In this document: positions 44,730 through 52,955 of the stretch, piece by piece
Numbering within the stretch: position 1 is the stretch's first letter
Layout: every line of letters starts with the position of its first letter
From: Chromatiales bacterium
Lineage (GTDB): Bacteria > Pseudomonadota > Gammaproteobacteria > Chromatiales > Chromatiaceae
Direction: 5' to 3'
Length of the DNA: 60,448 nucleotides
Assembly (NCBI GenBank): GCA_028280505.1
Contig: JANQLO010000041.1
Span: 1-60,448 of the forward strand
The notes under the pieces: model-generated
Databases searched by the model: none
What the model was told of the DNA's origin: nothing
The model's input: the letters and a program-made list of their open reading frames with translations, nothing else
Position numbers and translations under genes: made by a program

Positions 44730-45695
44730 TCACTCATCGAATTTCGAAAAATAGTTCTTTAGCAATTGAGCGGCATGGCCATAGGCAATCTCTTGCGCCT
44801 CTCTGGTCATTCCTCCGATATGTGGCGTAATAATTACCTGCTTGGATGAATTTGCGTAGAGTAGAAGCGGGCTGCCGCTTCTGTTCTTGACTTCATCGGC
44901 CAGAACGTCGGTGGCGATTTTTGCATCCGGATTTTGTGCCAGGAACTCTACGAGATCTGGCTCATTAACAATATCGCCGCGCGATGTATTGACGAGGCAG
45001 ACGTCACTCTTCATCTTTGCGAAGCAAGATTTGTCGATCATGCCGAGTGTTTCGTCGGTAACATGAACATGAATCGCGATTACATCTGATTTTGAAAGTA
45101 GCTCGTCAAGGTCGTCCACTTGTTCCACGCCGTCGTGGTGTACTTTTTTGTATGGATCGTAGACGACGACATTGGCATCAAAAGCTTTGCAATAAGTTAC
45201 GAATTTCGTTCCAAGACGGCCGTATCCGATACTGCCGACAGTCAGAGAATTCAGTTGTCTGCCGATATGTTTGGTGTAATCCCACTCACCTTGAAGAACC
45301 GCGTGATAGCCATGGGTGACATCACGGAGAGAATCCATCATCAGGGCAAACGCCAATTCTGCAGTAGAACTGATCCTCTCAATAACCTGTCGCTCCTCTG
45401 TCAGCGACAGGATCGGAATACCTGCTTGTTTAGCATAAACCTTGTCAATATGGTTCGTTCCTGTGGATGCCGTGCAAATGACTTTCAGGTTTCGTGCGGG
45501 GCCGAGTATATTTTCGCCAATAAAAACCTTCGATTTGTTTGGATTGGTGAATATTGCATCATAATTCGCAATGATCTCGGATACCTCATCGGGCGATGGG
45601 TCGTCGATGTAATCGACGCTTCCGATGCTTTCAAGTTTACCGGTAACACCTTTGATGTGTTTGACCGGTGTGATGACAAGAATCTTTTTTTCCAT
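44730..45695 (-). CDS. D-2-hydroxyacid dehydrogenase (phosphoglycerate-dehydrogenase-like)
   Basis: A 321-residue NAD-dependent D-isomer hydroxyacid dehydrogenase: N-terminal catalytic lobe with TASTGTNHIDKVYAKQAGIPI, Rossmann fold SIGYGRLGTKFVTYCKAFDANVVVYDPY (about 150-180), the NTSRGDIVNEPDLVEFL segment and the catalytic His in ITPHIGGMTREAQ. It lacks an ACT regulatory domain, so it is not a housekeeping SerA. It is the last gene of the minus-strand glycan operon, 81 bp after the NeuA-like gene. Such enzymes recur beside NeuB/NeuA genes; here it may oxidise or reduce a precursor or a derivative of the nonulosonic acid (inference). Confidence 0.85.
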   Translation of the reverse strand: MEKKILVITPVKHIKGVTGKLESIGSVDYIDDPSPDEVSEIIANYDAIFTNPNKSKVFIGENILGPARNLKVICTASTGTNHIDKVYAKQAGIPILSLTEERQVIERISSTAELAFALMMDSLRDVTHGYHAVLQGEWDYTKHIGRQLNSLTVGSIGYGRLGTKFVTYCKAFDANVVVYDPYKKVHHDGVEQVDDLDELLSKSDVIAIHVHVTDETLGMIDKSCFAKMKSDVCLVNTSRGDIVNEPDLVEFLAQNPDAKIATDVLADEVKNRSGSPLLLYANSSKQVIITPHIGGMTREAQEIAYGHAAQLLKNYFSKFDE

Positions 45696-45776
45696 GGTTA
45701 CATGGCCTGAAGAGTGTTGCTGGCAATAATGTGATGGGTGTGTAAACTAATATTTCCTGATAACAGGTATAGCGTG

Positions 45777-46493
45777 TCACTTCTTTTGCTGTAGGTTTAT
45801 CATTGCTTCCGCGGTATAGAAATCTATTTCGGTGTCTACATTGATCGCCCTTTCGGGGGGCAATATATAAGGCCTGCTTTCCCGAGTGCCGTACCTTAGT
45901 CCGTCAATCATCAGATGATCCCTCTTGAGGGCATAGATGGAGCCGCTGCGGATATAGGCGGGGGGCTGTAGGTCCTGGCGCCTGGTTTCCGGTTTTTCCG
46001 GCAGGCAAAAATCAACAATTCTGTCATCAACTATTTTTTTGATACGAATAGGGTGGTGATCTTCCAGCCTGTGTACGGCAATAACGGAATCCGCATTGGT
46101 TTCTATAAGCTTTTCTATACAGGAGTCAATGTCGAAGACAGTTTTCATCGGGTTGGTGCACATCAGTTCTACGATGAAATCATATTTTTGTCCTTCTTGG
46201 TCCTCAATCCACTTGACAGCATGCTGCATGGCGGAGACCGAGGAGGCAGTGTCGGTGCTGAATTCGTCCGGGCGCAAAAAAGGGCACTCTGCACCTTGAT
46301 CTCCGGCAACTTTCTGTATCTCGGGATCATCAGTGGAAATAATATAACGTGTAAGCCATTTGCTCTTTAAAGCCTCTTTGATTGTATAAGCAATCAGAGG
46401 CATGTTGCACAATGGCCTTATATTCTTTTTATGAACTGATTTGGATCCGCCGCGCGCAAGGGTCAGTCCGAGTATCTTGTATTCACTTTCCAT
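45777..46493 (-). CDS. Acylneuraminate cytidylyltransferase family protein (CMP-nonulosonate synthetase)
   Basis: A 238-residue NeuA/LegF/PseF-type enzyme that activates a nonulosonic acid with CTP. Motifs: LTLARGGSKSVHKKNIRPL (nucleotide-binding P-loop-like region at about 10-28), YIISTDDPEI, FIVELMCTNPMKT and ETRRQDLQPPAYIRSGSIYA, and INVDTEIDF at the end. It overlaps the upstream glycosyltransferase gene by 11 bp. The NeuB-like synthase two genes upstream should supply the substrate. Sequence alone does not decide between sialic, legionaminic, pseudaminic or another nonulosonic acid. Confidence 0.9.
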   Translation of the reverse strand: MESEYKILGLTLARGGSKSVHKKNIRPLCNMPLIAYTIKEALKSKWLTRYIISTDDPEIQKVAGDQGAECPFLRPDEFSTDTASSVSAMQHAVKWIEDQEGQKYDFIVELMCTNPMKTVFDIDSCIEKLIETNADSVIAVHRLEDHHPIRIKKIVDDRIVDFCLPEKPETRRQDLQPPAYIRSGSIYALKRDHLMIDGLRYGTRESRPYILPPERAINVDTEIDFYTAEAMINLQQKK

Positions 46494-47850
46494 CAGGAGT
46501 AGTTCCGGAATCTATGATAGACAAGGCTTTATAGATTGTCTCAGTGCCATGATCTTTCAGATTCAATGTAGTGCGTATGTCATCCAGTTCGAGAATGCCG
46601 ATTTTCCCACCGACAATTTTCCTTGTTCTGAGGATGGCTACAGATACCAGACAGCCCAATCCATACAATGCCTTGACGATGGGCTGGCGATTTTGGCGTG
46701 ACGCCATCGAAGAGTCGATTTCGATGAATTCCATATTGTCGTTCTGATGCCAGTAATGACCGAAATCCAAATAGCCAGGAAAAACGGTGTCGTAGCCTTT
46801 GTATTGCGCATCTACAATCAGTTCGTCATAAAGGCCGTCGGGGCGTATGGGATACTGATAGTTCACGTATAGGACTGCAACTGGATAGTCCTCTCTGGAT
46901 TCGACAATTTCAAGGCTGAAGCCAAGTACCTCGTCAATTGATAGATTATCGACATCAGGCAGAAGCTCGCGATCGATCCAGCGGATCTTGAATTTTTCCG
47001 CTAGTGAAGCGTCCGTACTTATCAGGTATATATTGTCGACATATTTGGCGGACTTCAGCCCTTCGATAGCGCGCACAATCAGTTGGTGTTCTATAGAGTC
47101 AGCGTCGACTTTGCCTTGTATCGGTACAAATGCGGCGATGTTTGCTGTTTCCGGCCTTAAAGACTCGGGTAATTGGTTGACTATATCTGAATCGACCTGT
47201 TCGATAATCGACACAACCCCGTTGGCCCGTTTAGGGTTATTTCCCTGGTGGAGACCGTGATGGTGAAATACAGAGGCCAGTGGATCATATATAAGGTGAT
47301 AACCTGCGTTTGTGACCACTTTTCCCCAAACCCGGTCCTCAATATTGGTGACTTCCTCGTCGAACTCAAACTTTTCCCAGATATCTCTTCTGAAAATACT
47401 ATTGGCATTGTGGAAGAAGTAGTCTTTGACTTGAACTCGCCGGTCTTGTCCAAAGACAATCAAAAGATCTCTTTTATCCACGGCGTCGGTGAAAGAGACG
47501 GGTAATTGCCGTCCATAGGCGCCAGCTACCTTTTCATCGGAAAGGTTGGAAACCAATTGCTCAAGCCAATCAGTCTGTTTCGGTATGCAGTGTGCCGAGA
47601 GGCAAACAATATACTGGCCTTTAGATGCTCGAATTCCTTCATTGATAGCAAGACCGGGACGAAAATTGGATATGGAAACAAACGATGCAATAGGGAACCT
47701 CCTGGCCACCGCTACTGTATGGTCGTCGCTCTCGTTGTCTACAAGTATTACTTCGAAGTTTCGGTAGGTCTGCTTGAATACCATATCCAAACAATGTGCA
47801 ATCCACCGTTCCTCATTTTTTGTTCTTATGATGATCGAAACAAGTTCCAT
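46483..47850 (-). CDS. GT2 glycosyltransferase fused to a cytidylyltransferase-like domain
   Basis: A 455-residue protein. Residues 1-235 are a GT2 glycosyltransferase: VSIIIRTKNEERWIAHCLDMV, VDNESDDHT, LSAHCIPKQTDWL (His in the usual DxD place) and the acceptor region NIEDRVWGKVVTNAGYHL. Residues 240-455 resemble a NeuA-type cytidylyltransferase: IAAFVPIQGK..., YLISTD, YVNYQYPIRPDGLYDELIVDA, GYDTVFPGYLDFGHYW, ASRQNRQPIVKALYGLGC and RTTLNLKDHG. The P-loop-like RGGSK motif is lost (VPIQGKVDAD), so the second domain may bind a CMP-sugar without making it. It ends 11 bp into the start of the genuine NeuA-type gene. Confidence 0.8.
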   Translation of the reverse strand: MELVSIIIRTKNEERWIAHCLDMVFKQTYRNFEVILVDNESDDHTVAVARRFPIASFVSISNFRPGLAINEGIRASKGQYIVCLSAHCIPKQTDWLEQLVSNLSDEKVAGAYGRQLPVSFTDAVDKRDLLIVFGQDRRVQVKDYFFHNANSIFRRDIWEKFEFDEEVTNIEDRVWGKVVTNAGYHLIYDPLASVFHHHGLHQGNNPKRANGVVSIIEQVDSDIVNQLPESLRPETANIAAFVPIQGKVDADSIEHQLIVRAIEGLKSAKYVDNIYLISTDASLAEKFKIRWIDRELLPDVDNLSIDEVLGFSLEIVESREDYPVAVLYVNYQYPIRPDGLYDELIVDAQYKGYDTVFPGYLDFGHYWHQNDNMEFIEIDSSMASRQNRQPIVKALYGLGCLVSVAILRTRKIVGGKIGILELDDIRTTLNLKDHGTETIYKALSIIDSGTTPDGK

Positions 47851-47856
47851 GGCTAA

Positions 47857-48894
47857 TTACTCGAACATATCCATGGATATGAGCACATCGGCGGGAATTT
47901 CGGCTTTTGTTACTCTGCCCAGTACCGAATCGGCATTTTTCGGCGGAATTCCGGTACCTGGGTTTCTATAGGTGATCATAGATTCATCAAGCTTGACTCC
48001 GGCCGGTACATCAATCGCAGAGGCCATGGAGACATGGTATTTATTCCTGGTTATCCATTCTGTTTCGGATACCTTTTTCTCTCCACTTCCCATGATACCG
48101 GGTATGCTTCTTATGTCTCTGACCATGCTTATCAGTTGGTCGCCTTCCAGTGAAAGCTTGTGGTCGAAGCCAGTCATTGTGTTGTCGAGTGTGAAGTGAC
48201 GTTCGACAATGGATCCGCCCGAGGTGACCGCTGAGAGAGTGGGTAGATAACCGAGTTCGTGCCCGGAGTAACCGACCACGCAATTGTAGCGCTCACGCAG
48301 GACATCCATCATTTTCAGGTTGCATTGGTCAAGCGGGGTTGGGTACGCAGATACACAATGCAGGAGCGCAAGGCCGGCTCCATTCTCCTTGAGAATGTTC
48401 ACCGCTCTGTCGATTTCGTCAATATCGGCCATGCCGGTTGATAAAATAACGGGCTTATTGACCTGGGCAATATACTTCAGAAGGTCGATATTAGTCAGGC
48501 TGTGGCTGGCAAGTTTATATGCATCAACCCCTACTTTTTCCAGAAAATCCACGGCATCCTTGTCGAAAGCCGTGACGATAAAGTCCAGTCCCTTGGAATG
48601 TGTATATGTCTTGAGTTCGAGATATTCCTCGAAATCAAACTCAAGATGTTCCCTGATTTCCCGGTAGGTACCGCCAAACTCCGGAAATCTGTCGTCCTTT
48701 GCATCCAATACCTCCTTGACTGCAAGCCGGTCGACAGTTCTCTTCTGGAACTTCACAGAATCGGCGCCGGCCAGTGCGGCCAGATCAATTAATGATTTTG
48801 CAATGGCCAGGGAACCATTGTGATTCAGCCCGGCTTCTGCGATCACATAGCAGTGACCGCTGGTGTTGTCAGGAAAAAAATCGTTCCAATGCAT
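47857..48894 (-). CDS. NeuB-type nonulosonic acid synthase
   Basis: A 345-residue enzyme that condenses phosphoenolpyruvate with a hexose-derived aldose to form a nine-carbon alpha-keto acid. The TIM barrel shows VIAEAGLNHNGSLAIAKSLID, ADSVKFQKRTVDRL, the metal/PEP residues in YKLASHSLTNIDLL, LSTGMADIDEID, LLHCVSAYPTPLDQCNL, GYSGHELGY and ERHFTLDNTMTGFDHKLSL. The C-terminal SAF (antifreeze-like) domain runs from about residue 285 (AIDVPAGVKLDESMITYRNPG). The ATG at 48894 has GGAG upstream and matches the family better than the longer frame to 48936. No UDP-GlcNAc epimerase/hydrolase or aminotransferase gene accompanies it, so its sugar substrate is unknown. Confidence 0.92.
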   Translation of the reverse strand: MHWNDFFPDNTSGHCYVIAEAGLNHNGSLAIAKSLIDLAALAGADSVKFQKRTVDRLAVKEVLDAKDDRFPEFGGTYREIREHLEFDFEEYLELKTYTHSKGLDFIVTAFDKDAVDFLEKVGVDAYKLASHSLTNIDLLKYIAQVNKPVILSTGMADIDEIDRAVNILKENGAGLALLHCVSAYPTPLDQCNLKMMDVLRERYNCVVGYSGHELGYLPTLSAVTSGGSIVERHFTLDNTMTGFDHKLSLEGDQLISMVRDIRSIPGIMGSGEKKVSETEWITRNKYHVSMASAIDVPAGVKLDESMITYRNPGTGIPPKNADSVLGRVTKAEIPADVLISMDMFE

Positions 48895-48988
48895 GTTCGT
48901 CTCCGACTTGAATTCACGCAATACTGTTATCTGCATTTGGCTTCAGAGCCACTCCGGAAAATATGCAGACTGGTTCAGGTTCCGCCCA

Positions 48989-50059
48989 TTATTCTAATAT
49001 CTTTTTAATTTTCCCAAAAAATGTATCAACATCGAACCGTTTTGCCGTGTTTATGGCGAGTTGGGATGCTTTCTTATAGGTATTTTCGCACGTCAAGGCT
49101 GAAATGGCGTGATCAAAGTCAGATACCCCATCTATCAGTAGAATGTTGTTTCCGGAGTGATACTCCTCCAGACCTTCGTGTTTGACGGATATGGGAACCA
49201 GGCCGAAAGCCATGCCCTCCAGCAAGGGTAATCCGAAGCCTTCGAAACGGGACGTGTTGAGAATGATGCTGCAAGAGTTCAGACATTGGACATATTCGCC
49301 GTCGTCGCGTGGCTTTGCGTATGAAATCGCAGGGTGTGTGTAGTCGAACGTATCCTGGCTGACGACCAGAAAACGGGCATTTTTGTGCGTTGTCTGCTCA
49401 ATAATCTGTGTCAGATAATCAAAACCTTTTCGAATGTGCGCGCTGGTAACTACGCAGATTCTGGGTCCGTTTTTCGGTGGCGGTGCAGCGCGGGCCGCGT
49501 TGCAGTGTGCCGTAAATACCGGTGGGTGAATGATGTACTTCTCATCCTTGTGCTTGCAGCCACGGTGGGTCCTCAGGTAGGAGCGTTGAGAAAACCGGGA
49601 ATTGAAAATAACCGAGTGGTATTTATATCTTTGGCTGATTAAAAAAAGAAGCCGATAGCCCCTTTTTGCCAGCGGTCCTGCTTTTGGATTGCAGTCGAAC
49701 AACATGTAATCATCGGACTGAACGTACCTGACGACTCTTTTATTCCGATAGATAAATGAGAAAATCGAAAGAATGGGGTCGGAAACGATAACGGTTGTCA
49801 CCGACTTATTCATGCGAATGGCTTTGGAAAGAGATATCGCTGCAAGGATGAAAGCGGAAAGGCTTTCGTTCCTGGACCTTATTTTCGTGTTCTGTGTGTC
49901 TGTGAGCTGCAGGAGTCCATTTTCGTGCTCAATGTAGAAGATGCTTGCTTTGCCGCCATTGAGCGAGGTTTGCTCGGCTATGCAAACCAATACCCTGTTG
50001 CCGCCACCTATTTTGTTCGATGGCAGAACCACTGTGCAATTGAGATCATGTTTGCTCAC
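48989..50059 (-). CDS. Glycosyltransferase family 4 (GT-B)
   Basis: A 356-residue GT-B enzyme. N-terminal acceptor half: VVLPSNKIGGGNRVLVCIAEQ; C-terminal donor half: ICVVTSAHIRKGFDYLTQII, CSIILNTSRFEGFGLPLLEGMAFGLVPI with the E-x7-E motif of GT4. The GTG start overlaps the stop of the upstream gene (GTGA), which indicates translational coupling. It transfers a sugar during glycan assembly on the cytoplasmic side; donor and acceptor cannot be told. About 95 bp separate it from the NeuB-type gene. Confidence 0.87.
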   Translation of the reverse strand: MSKHDLNCTVVLPSNKIGGGNRVLVCIAEQTSLNGGKASIFYIEHENGLLQLTDTQNTKIRSRNESLSAFILAAISLSKAIRMNKSVTTVIVSDPILSIFSFIYRNKRVVRYVQSDDYMLFDCNPKAGPLAKRGYRLLFLISQRYKYHSVIFNSRFSQRSYLRTHRGCKHKDEKYIIHPPVFTAHCNAARAAPPPKNGPRICVVTSAHIRKGFDYLTQIIEQTTHKNARFLVVSQDTFDYTHPAISYAKPRDDGEYVQCLNSCSIILNTSRFEGFGLPLLEGMAFGLVPISVKHEGLEEYHSGNNILLIDGVSDFDHAISALTCENTYKKASQLAINTAKRFDVDTFFGKIKKILE

Positions 50060-51099
50060 AGTGTGATATGTTCGATGCGGTGCTGATTAGTGATTCTGTT
50101 TATTAAATCTATTCTATCAGCAATGAATGGCGATGATGTGACGAGGTATGAGATCACGTAATCCAACTCGCCGAGCAGGGAAAGGTTGTCAGCCACAGGC
50201 AATAACGAATTGTACGGCTGCGCAACCAGCCTGATTTTTTTTCCACAGAGCATGACTTCCGCTGGCAAGTCGCTGTTGTAGCTTATCAAGTCGAGCGAGT
50301 CGTAAAATTCGTCATTGATTCCAGTTTCCGTGTGGTGCTTGGACAGGTATATGCTTTGTATGCCGAGTCGCTTTGTGTGATTGACGGCTTGGGTAATTAG
50401 AGACCGGTAATCATTGGCTGACATGCGGCCGCTTTCGACTGCGTGATGGCCGAGGATCAGTGCGGCGTTATCATGAATATCATTGTCGATGTATTGATAG
50501 TACAGTCGGGTATAGTATTTTTTGATTTTATCTGAAATGTTTGTAACTTCAATTCCGCCGGCTGGGTCGCGCTTCTGATTGTCACTGAACAGTGTGTACG
50601 CGTGTTTCAAGCGACTGTCATGCATCAATCGGTATTTTGGTTGAATTCCGAAAATACCATGAAATATATACATAAACGTCTTGAGAATATATCTGTTTTT
50701 GATTTTTAGCAGGTTGGCAAGCCCATCGTCAAAAAGATAAATGTCTTGATCGGCCACTTTGAGGTGCTTGCGCAGTATTTCAAAATACAGCCCGTGATTA
50801 TATGAAGTGAATAATCTGATCTTTTTGGACTTGCTTACTATTTCTGATAAATAACCCTTTATCCTTGAGATGGTTTTGGTGTCAAAGAAAAGCTGATCAT
50901 CTGTGATCTTGGCGTCAACGAAATAGCGTTGATTCGGCAGAGTAACCAGGTGTTTGACGTTTTTAATCTGTCTGGGCTCGTTTTGCCATACGAGGATGCA
51001 GTTGTTCGCGATGGTTTCCGTTTCCAGTACCGATAGCATGTAGAGCAATTGAGGTAGTGAGCGGGCGTCAAGAACTGTAGTGATATCTGGTGAACGCAT
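50056..51099 (-). CDS. Sialyltransferase-like protein (GT52/polysialyltransferase-like)
   Basis: A 347-residue protein with weak similarity by eye to bacterial sialyl- and polysialyltransferases of GT-B fold: an N-terminal segment with IRLFTSYNHGLYFEILRKHL, the acidic IYLFDDGLANLLKI (cf. the E/D-D-G motif), and a C-terminal half with IYLSKHHTETGINDEFYDSL (cf. K-x-H-P) and YVISYLVTSSPFIADR (cf. the conserved Ser pair). No signal peptide. Its place among NeuB- and NeuA-type genes makes transfer of the activated nonulosonic acid its likely job (inference). The neighbouring GT4 gene overlaps its stop by 4 bp. Confidence 0.65.
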   Translation of the reverse strand: MRSPDITTVLDARSLPQLLYMLSVLETETIANNCILVWQNEPRQIKNVKHLVTLPNQRYFVDAKITDDQLFFDTKTISRIKGYLSEIVSKSKKIRLFTSYNHGLYFEILRKHLKVADQDIYLFDDGLANLLKIKNRYILKTFMYIFHGIFGIQPKYRLMHDSRLKHAYTLFSDNQKRDPAGGIEVTNISDKIKKYYTRLYYQYIDNDIHDNAALILGHHAVESGRMSANDYRSLITQAVNHTKRLGIQSIYLSKHHTETGINDEFYDSLDLISYNSDLPAEVMLCGKKIRLVAQPYNSLLPVADNLSLLGELDYVISYLVTSSPFIADRIDLINRITNQHRIEHITL

Positions 51100-51143
51100 A
51101 CGGAGTTGATTTTGCGCCTGGTGGTCTTGCCCGCGTAAACGGG

Positions 51144-52955
51144 TTACTGCGCTTTGTCGATATCCCTTATGAGGTCGTTATAATCGTGTGTCCTGGCTAT
51201 GGTTCCGTTCTCGATCTCGATTATGTAATCACAGGACTCGAGAGTCCTTAGTCTGTGCGCAACCATGATTCTGCTATTGCCTGTCTGTTCAGCATTAATG
51301 AGATCAAGCATTTCCCTTTCGGTTTTTTCATCGAGCGAACTCGTCGCCTCATCAAGCACCAGAAGTTTTGAGTGTTTGTAGAAGGCGCGCGCTAATCCGA
51401 TGCGTTGTCGCTGCCCGCCTGACAAACGTACGCCGCGCTCACCCACAACGGTTTCATATTGGTCCGGCCAGGATGATATCGTCGCATCCAGGTTGGAGAG
51501 TCTGGCGGCATGGACAATCTTTTGTTCGTCGCGATCATCGGTTTCCGCTCCAAACGCGATATTGTTTGCGATGGTGTCGTCAGTCAGGAAAATGGATTGC
51601 GGTACGTGCGCGATGCATTTGTACCAGGCTCGCGCATTTTCTCTTGTGATCTCTATGTCATCAACGAAAAGGCTGCCTTCAGTTGGTTCCAACAGACCCA
51701 TTAAAATGTCCAGGAAGGTGCTTTTACCGCATCCGGATTTCCCGATGACACCAACGCACTCTCCCTTGCGCAAGGTAAAATCCACATTCTTCAAAACGTA
51801 GTCATCTGATTCGCCGTACTTGTAGGACACGCCCGAAAGCCTTATTGAGCGATCGAACGTTATGCGATGGCTGTCCGCGGAGGATTCCGGGAGCTGTTGG
51901 TCCAGCAGGGTGAGTACATCGATCAGTGATTGCCTGCCGCCTACCAGATTGCTCCAGCCGAAGTAGATCTGTTGTGCAGAGGGCATCAGGCGTTGTGCGC
52001 CTAGAGCCATTACCGTCAGGGTCGGAATGACTGTGCCGATGTTCTCGCCGGAAAAATTCATGGTGTAGGCGACTATCGCGATCAATGAGATGCCAAATGT
52101 CTCCAGCAGGAAACGAGGGCTCTGGCTGAGCACCAAGTTGCTGCCCTCGGCCGTTCTGAGGCGTGTATCCGACATATGGTAGTTGTCGATGTAGGCCTTC
52201 TGGGCGCCGTCGAGGATGACGTCGCGCACACCGCCCAAGCCTTCCTGTAACTGTTTGATCAGGTAAGTGGAGTATTTGGCGATAACCGTGCTGTTGTTCT
52301 TCAGTTTGCGTTTCGAAAAGAAAATTATCAGGTAATACAGGAGTGAAAAGGACGACAGCAGGCCGAGCGAGATGATGGGATCGGTTGCAATGAGAACGAT
52401 AAGAATAGCGACAAGGATGAAGGCGGAGCTGGTTATTGAAAGTACGGGATAAATCGTATTGGAAATGAATATGTTGGATTTGGTTGAGATCGCATTGATG
52501 ATCTCACTGCTGTTGCGTTGTACGTGAGTCTCATATGGCTGGAACAATGTTCTCTGGTAGATATCAACGCTGATGTCTGTGCCCGTGGCGTACGAAAGAC
52601 GCGTGATGGAGTAGAGCAGTAACAGTCTGATCGCCCCGGTCAATATGATCGCGCTGACGAACATCACCGTCATGGGTGCAATCAGTTCTTCGGGAGTACT
52701 GATCTCCAAGTGCTCGATGATTGGCCTGGCAAGGCTATTGGAAAATACCATCTCCGGCGCGGTAATCGCGCCTATGAAGGGAAGCACTGCGCTTATGCTT
52801 ATCATTTCCGCGACAGAGCCGGCGAGAATCAAGGGAATCAAATAGATGTAGTTTCTTTTTCGGCTGGGCGACAGTTTACGCCATGTCTCGACAAGCAAAC
52901 AGGCCAGCGGTTTGTTTTCATAAGTGGCGGACACGGTATCTGCTCGTACACTCAA
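51144..52955 (-). CDS. ABC exporter, permease fused to ATPase (PglK/MsbA-like flippase)
   Basis: A 603-residue half-transporter. Six membrane helices lie in residues 30-310 (IYLIPLILAGSVAEMISISAVLPFIGAI; SSAFILVAILIVLIATDP; ISLIAIVAYTMNF), and the ATPase follows: Walker A GVIGKSGCGKSTFLD (about 400-414), Q-loop HVPQSIFLTDDT, signature RLSGGQRQRIGLARAF and Walker B LLVLDEATSSLDE. It most resembles exporters that flip lipid-linked oligosaccharides. The frame opens with TTG overlapping the upstream stop (TTGA); an in-frame GTG at 52934 is an alternative start. It is the export step of the glycan cluster. Confidence 0.9.
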   Translation of the reverse strand: MSVRADTVSATYENKPLACLLVETWRKLSPSRKRNYIYLIPLILAGSVAEMISISAVLPFIGAITAPEMVFSNSLARPIIEHLEISTPEELIAPMTVMFVSAIILTGAIRLLLLYSITRLSYATGTDISVDIYQRTLFQPYETHVQRNSSEIINAISTKSNIFISNTIYPVLSITSSAFILVAILIVLIATDPIISLGLLSSFSLLYYLIIFFSKRKLKNNSTVIAKYSTYLIKQLQEGLGGVRDVILDGAQKAYIDNYHMSDTRLRTAEGSNLVLSQSPRFLLETFGISLIAIVAYTMNFSGENIGTVIPTLTVMALGAQRLMPSAQQIYFGWSNLVGGRQSLIDVLTLLDQQLPESSADSHRITFDRSIRLSGVSYKYGESDDYVLKNVDFTLRKGECVGVIGKSGCGKSTFLDILMGLLEPTEGSLFVDDIEITRENARAWYKCIAHVPQSIFLTDDTIANNIAFGAETDDRDEQKIVHAARLSNLDATISSWPDQYETVVGERGVRLSGGQRQRIGLARAFYKHSKLLVLDEATSSLDEKTEREMLDLINAEQTGNSRIMVAHRLRTLESCDYIIEIENGTIARTHDYNDLIRDIDKAQ

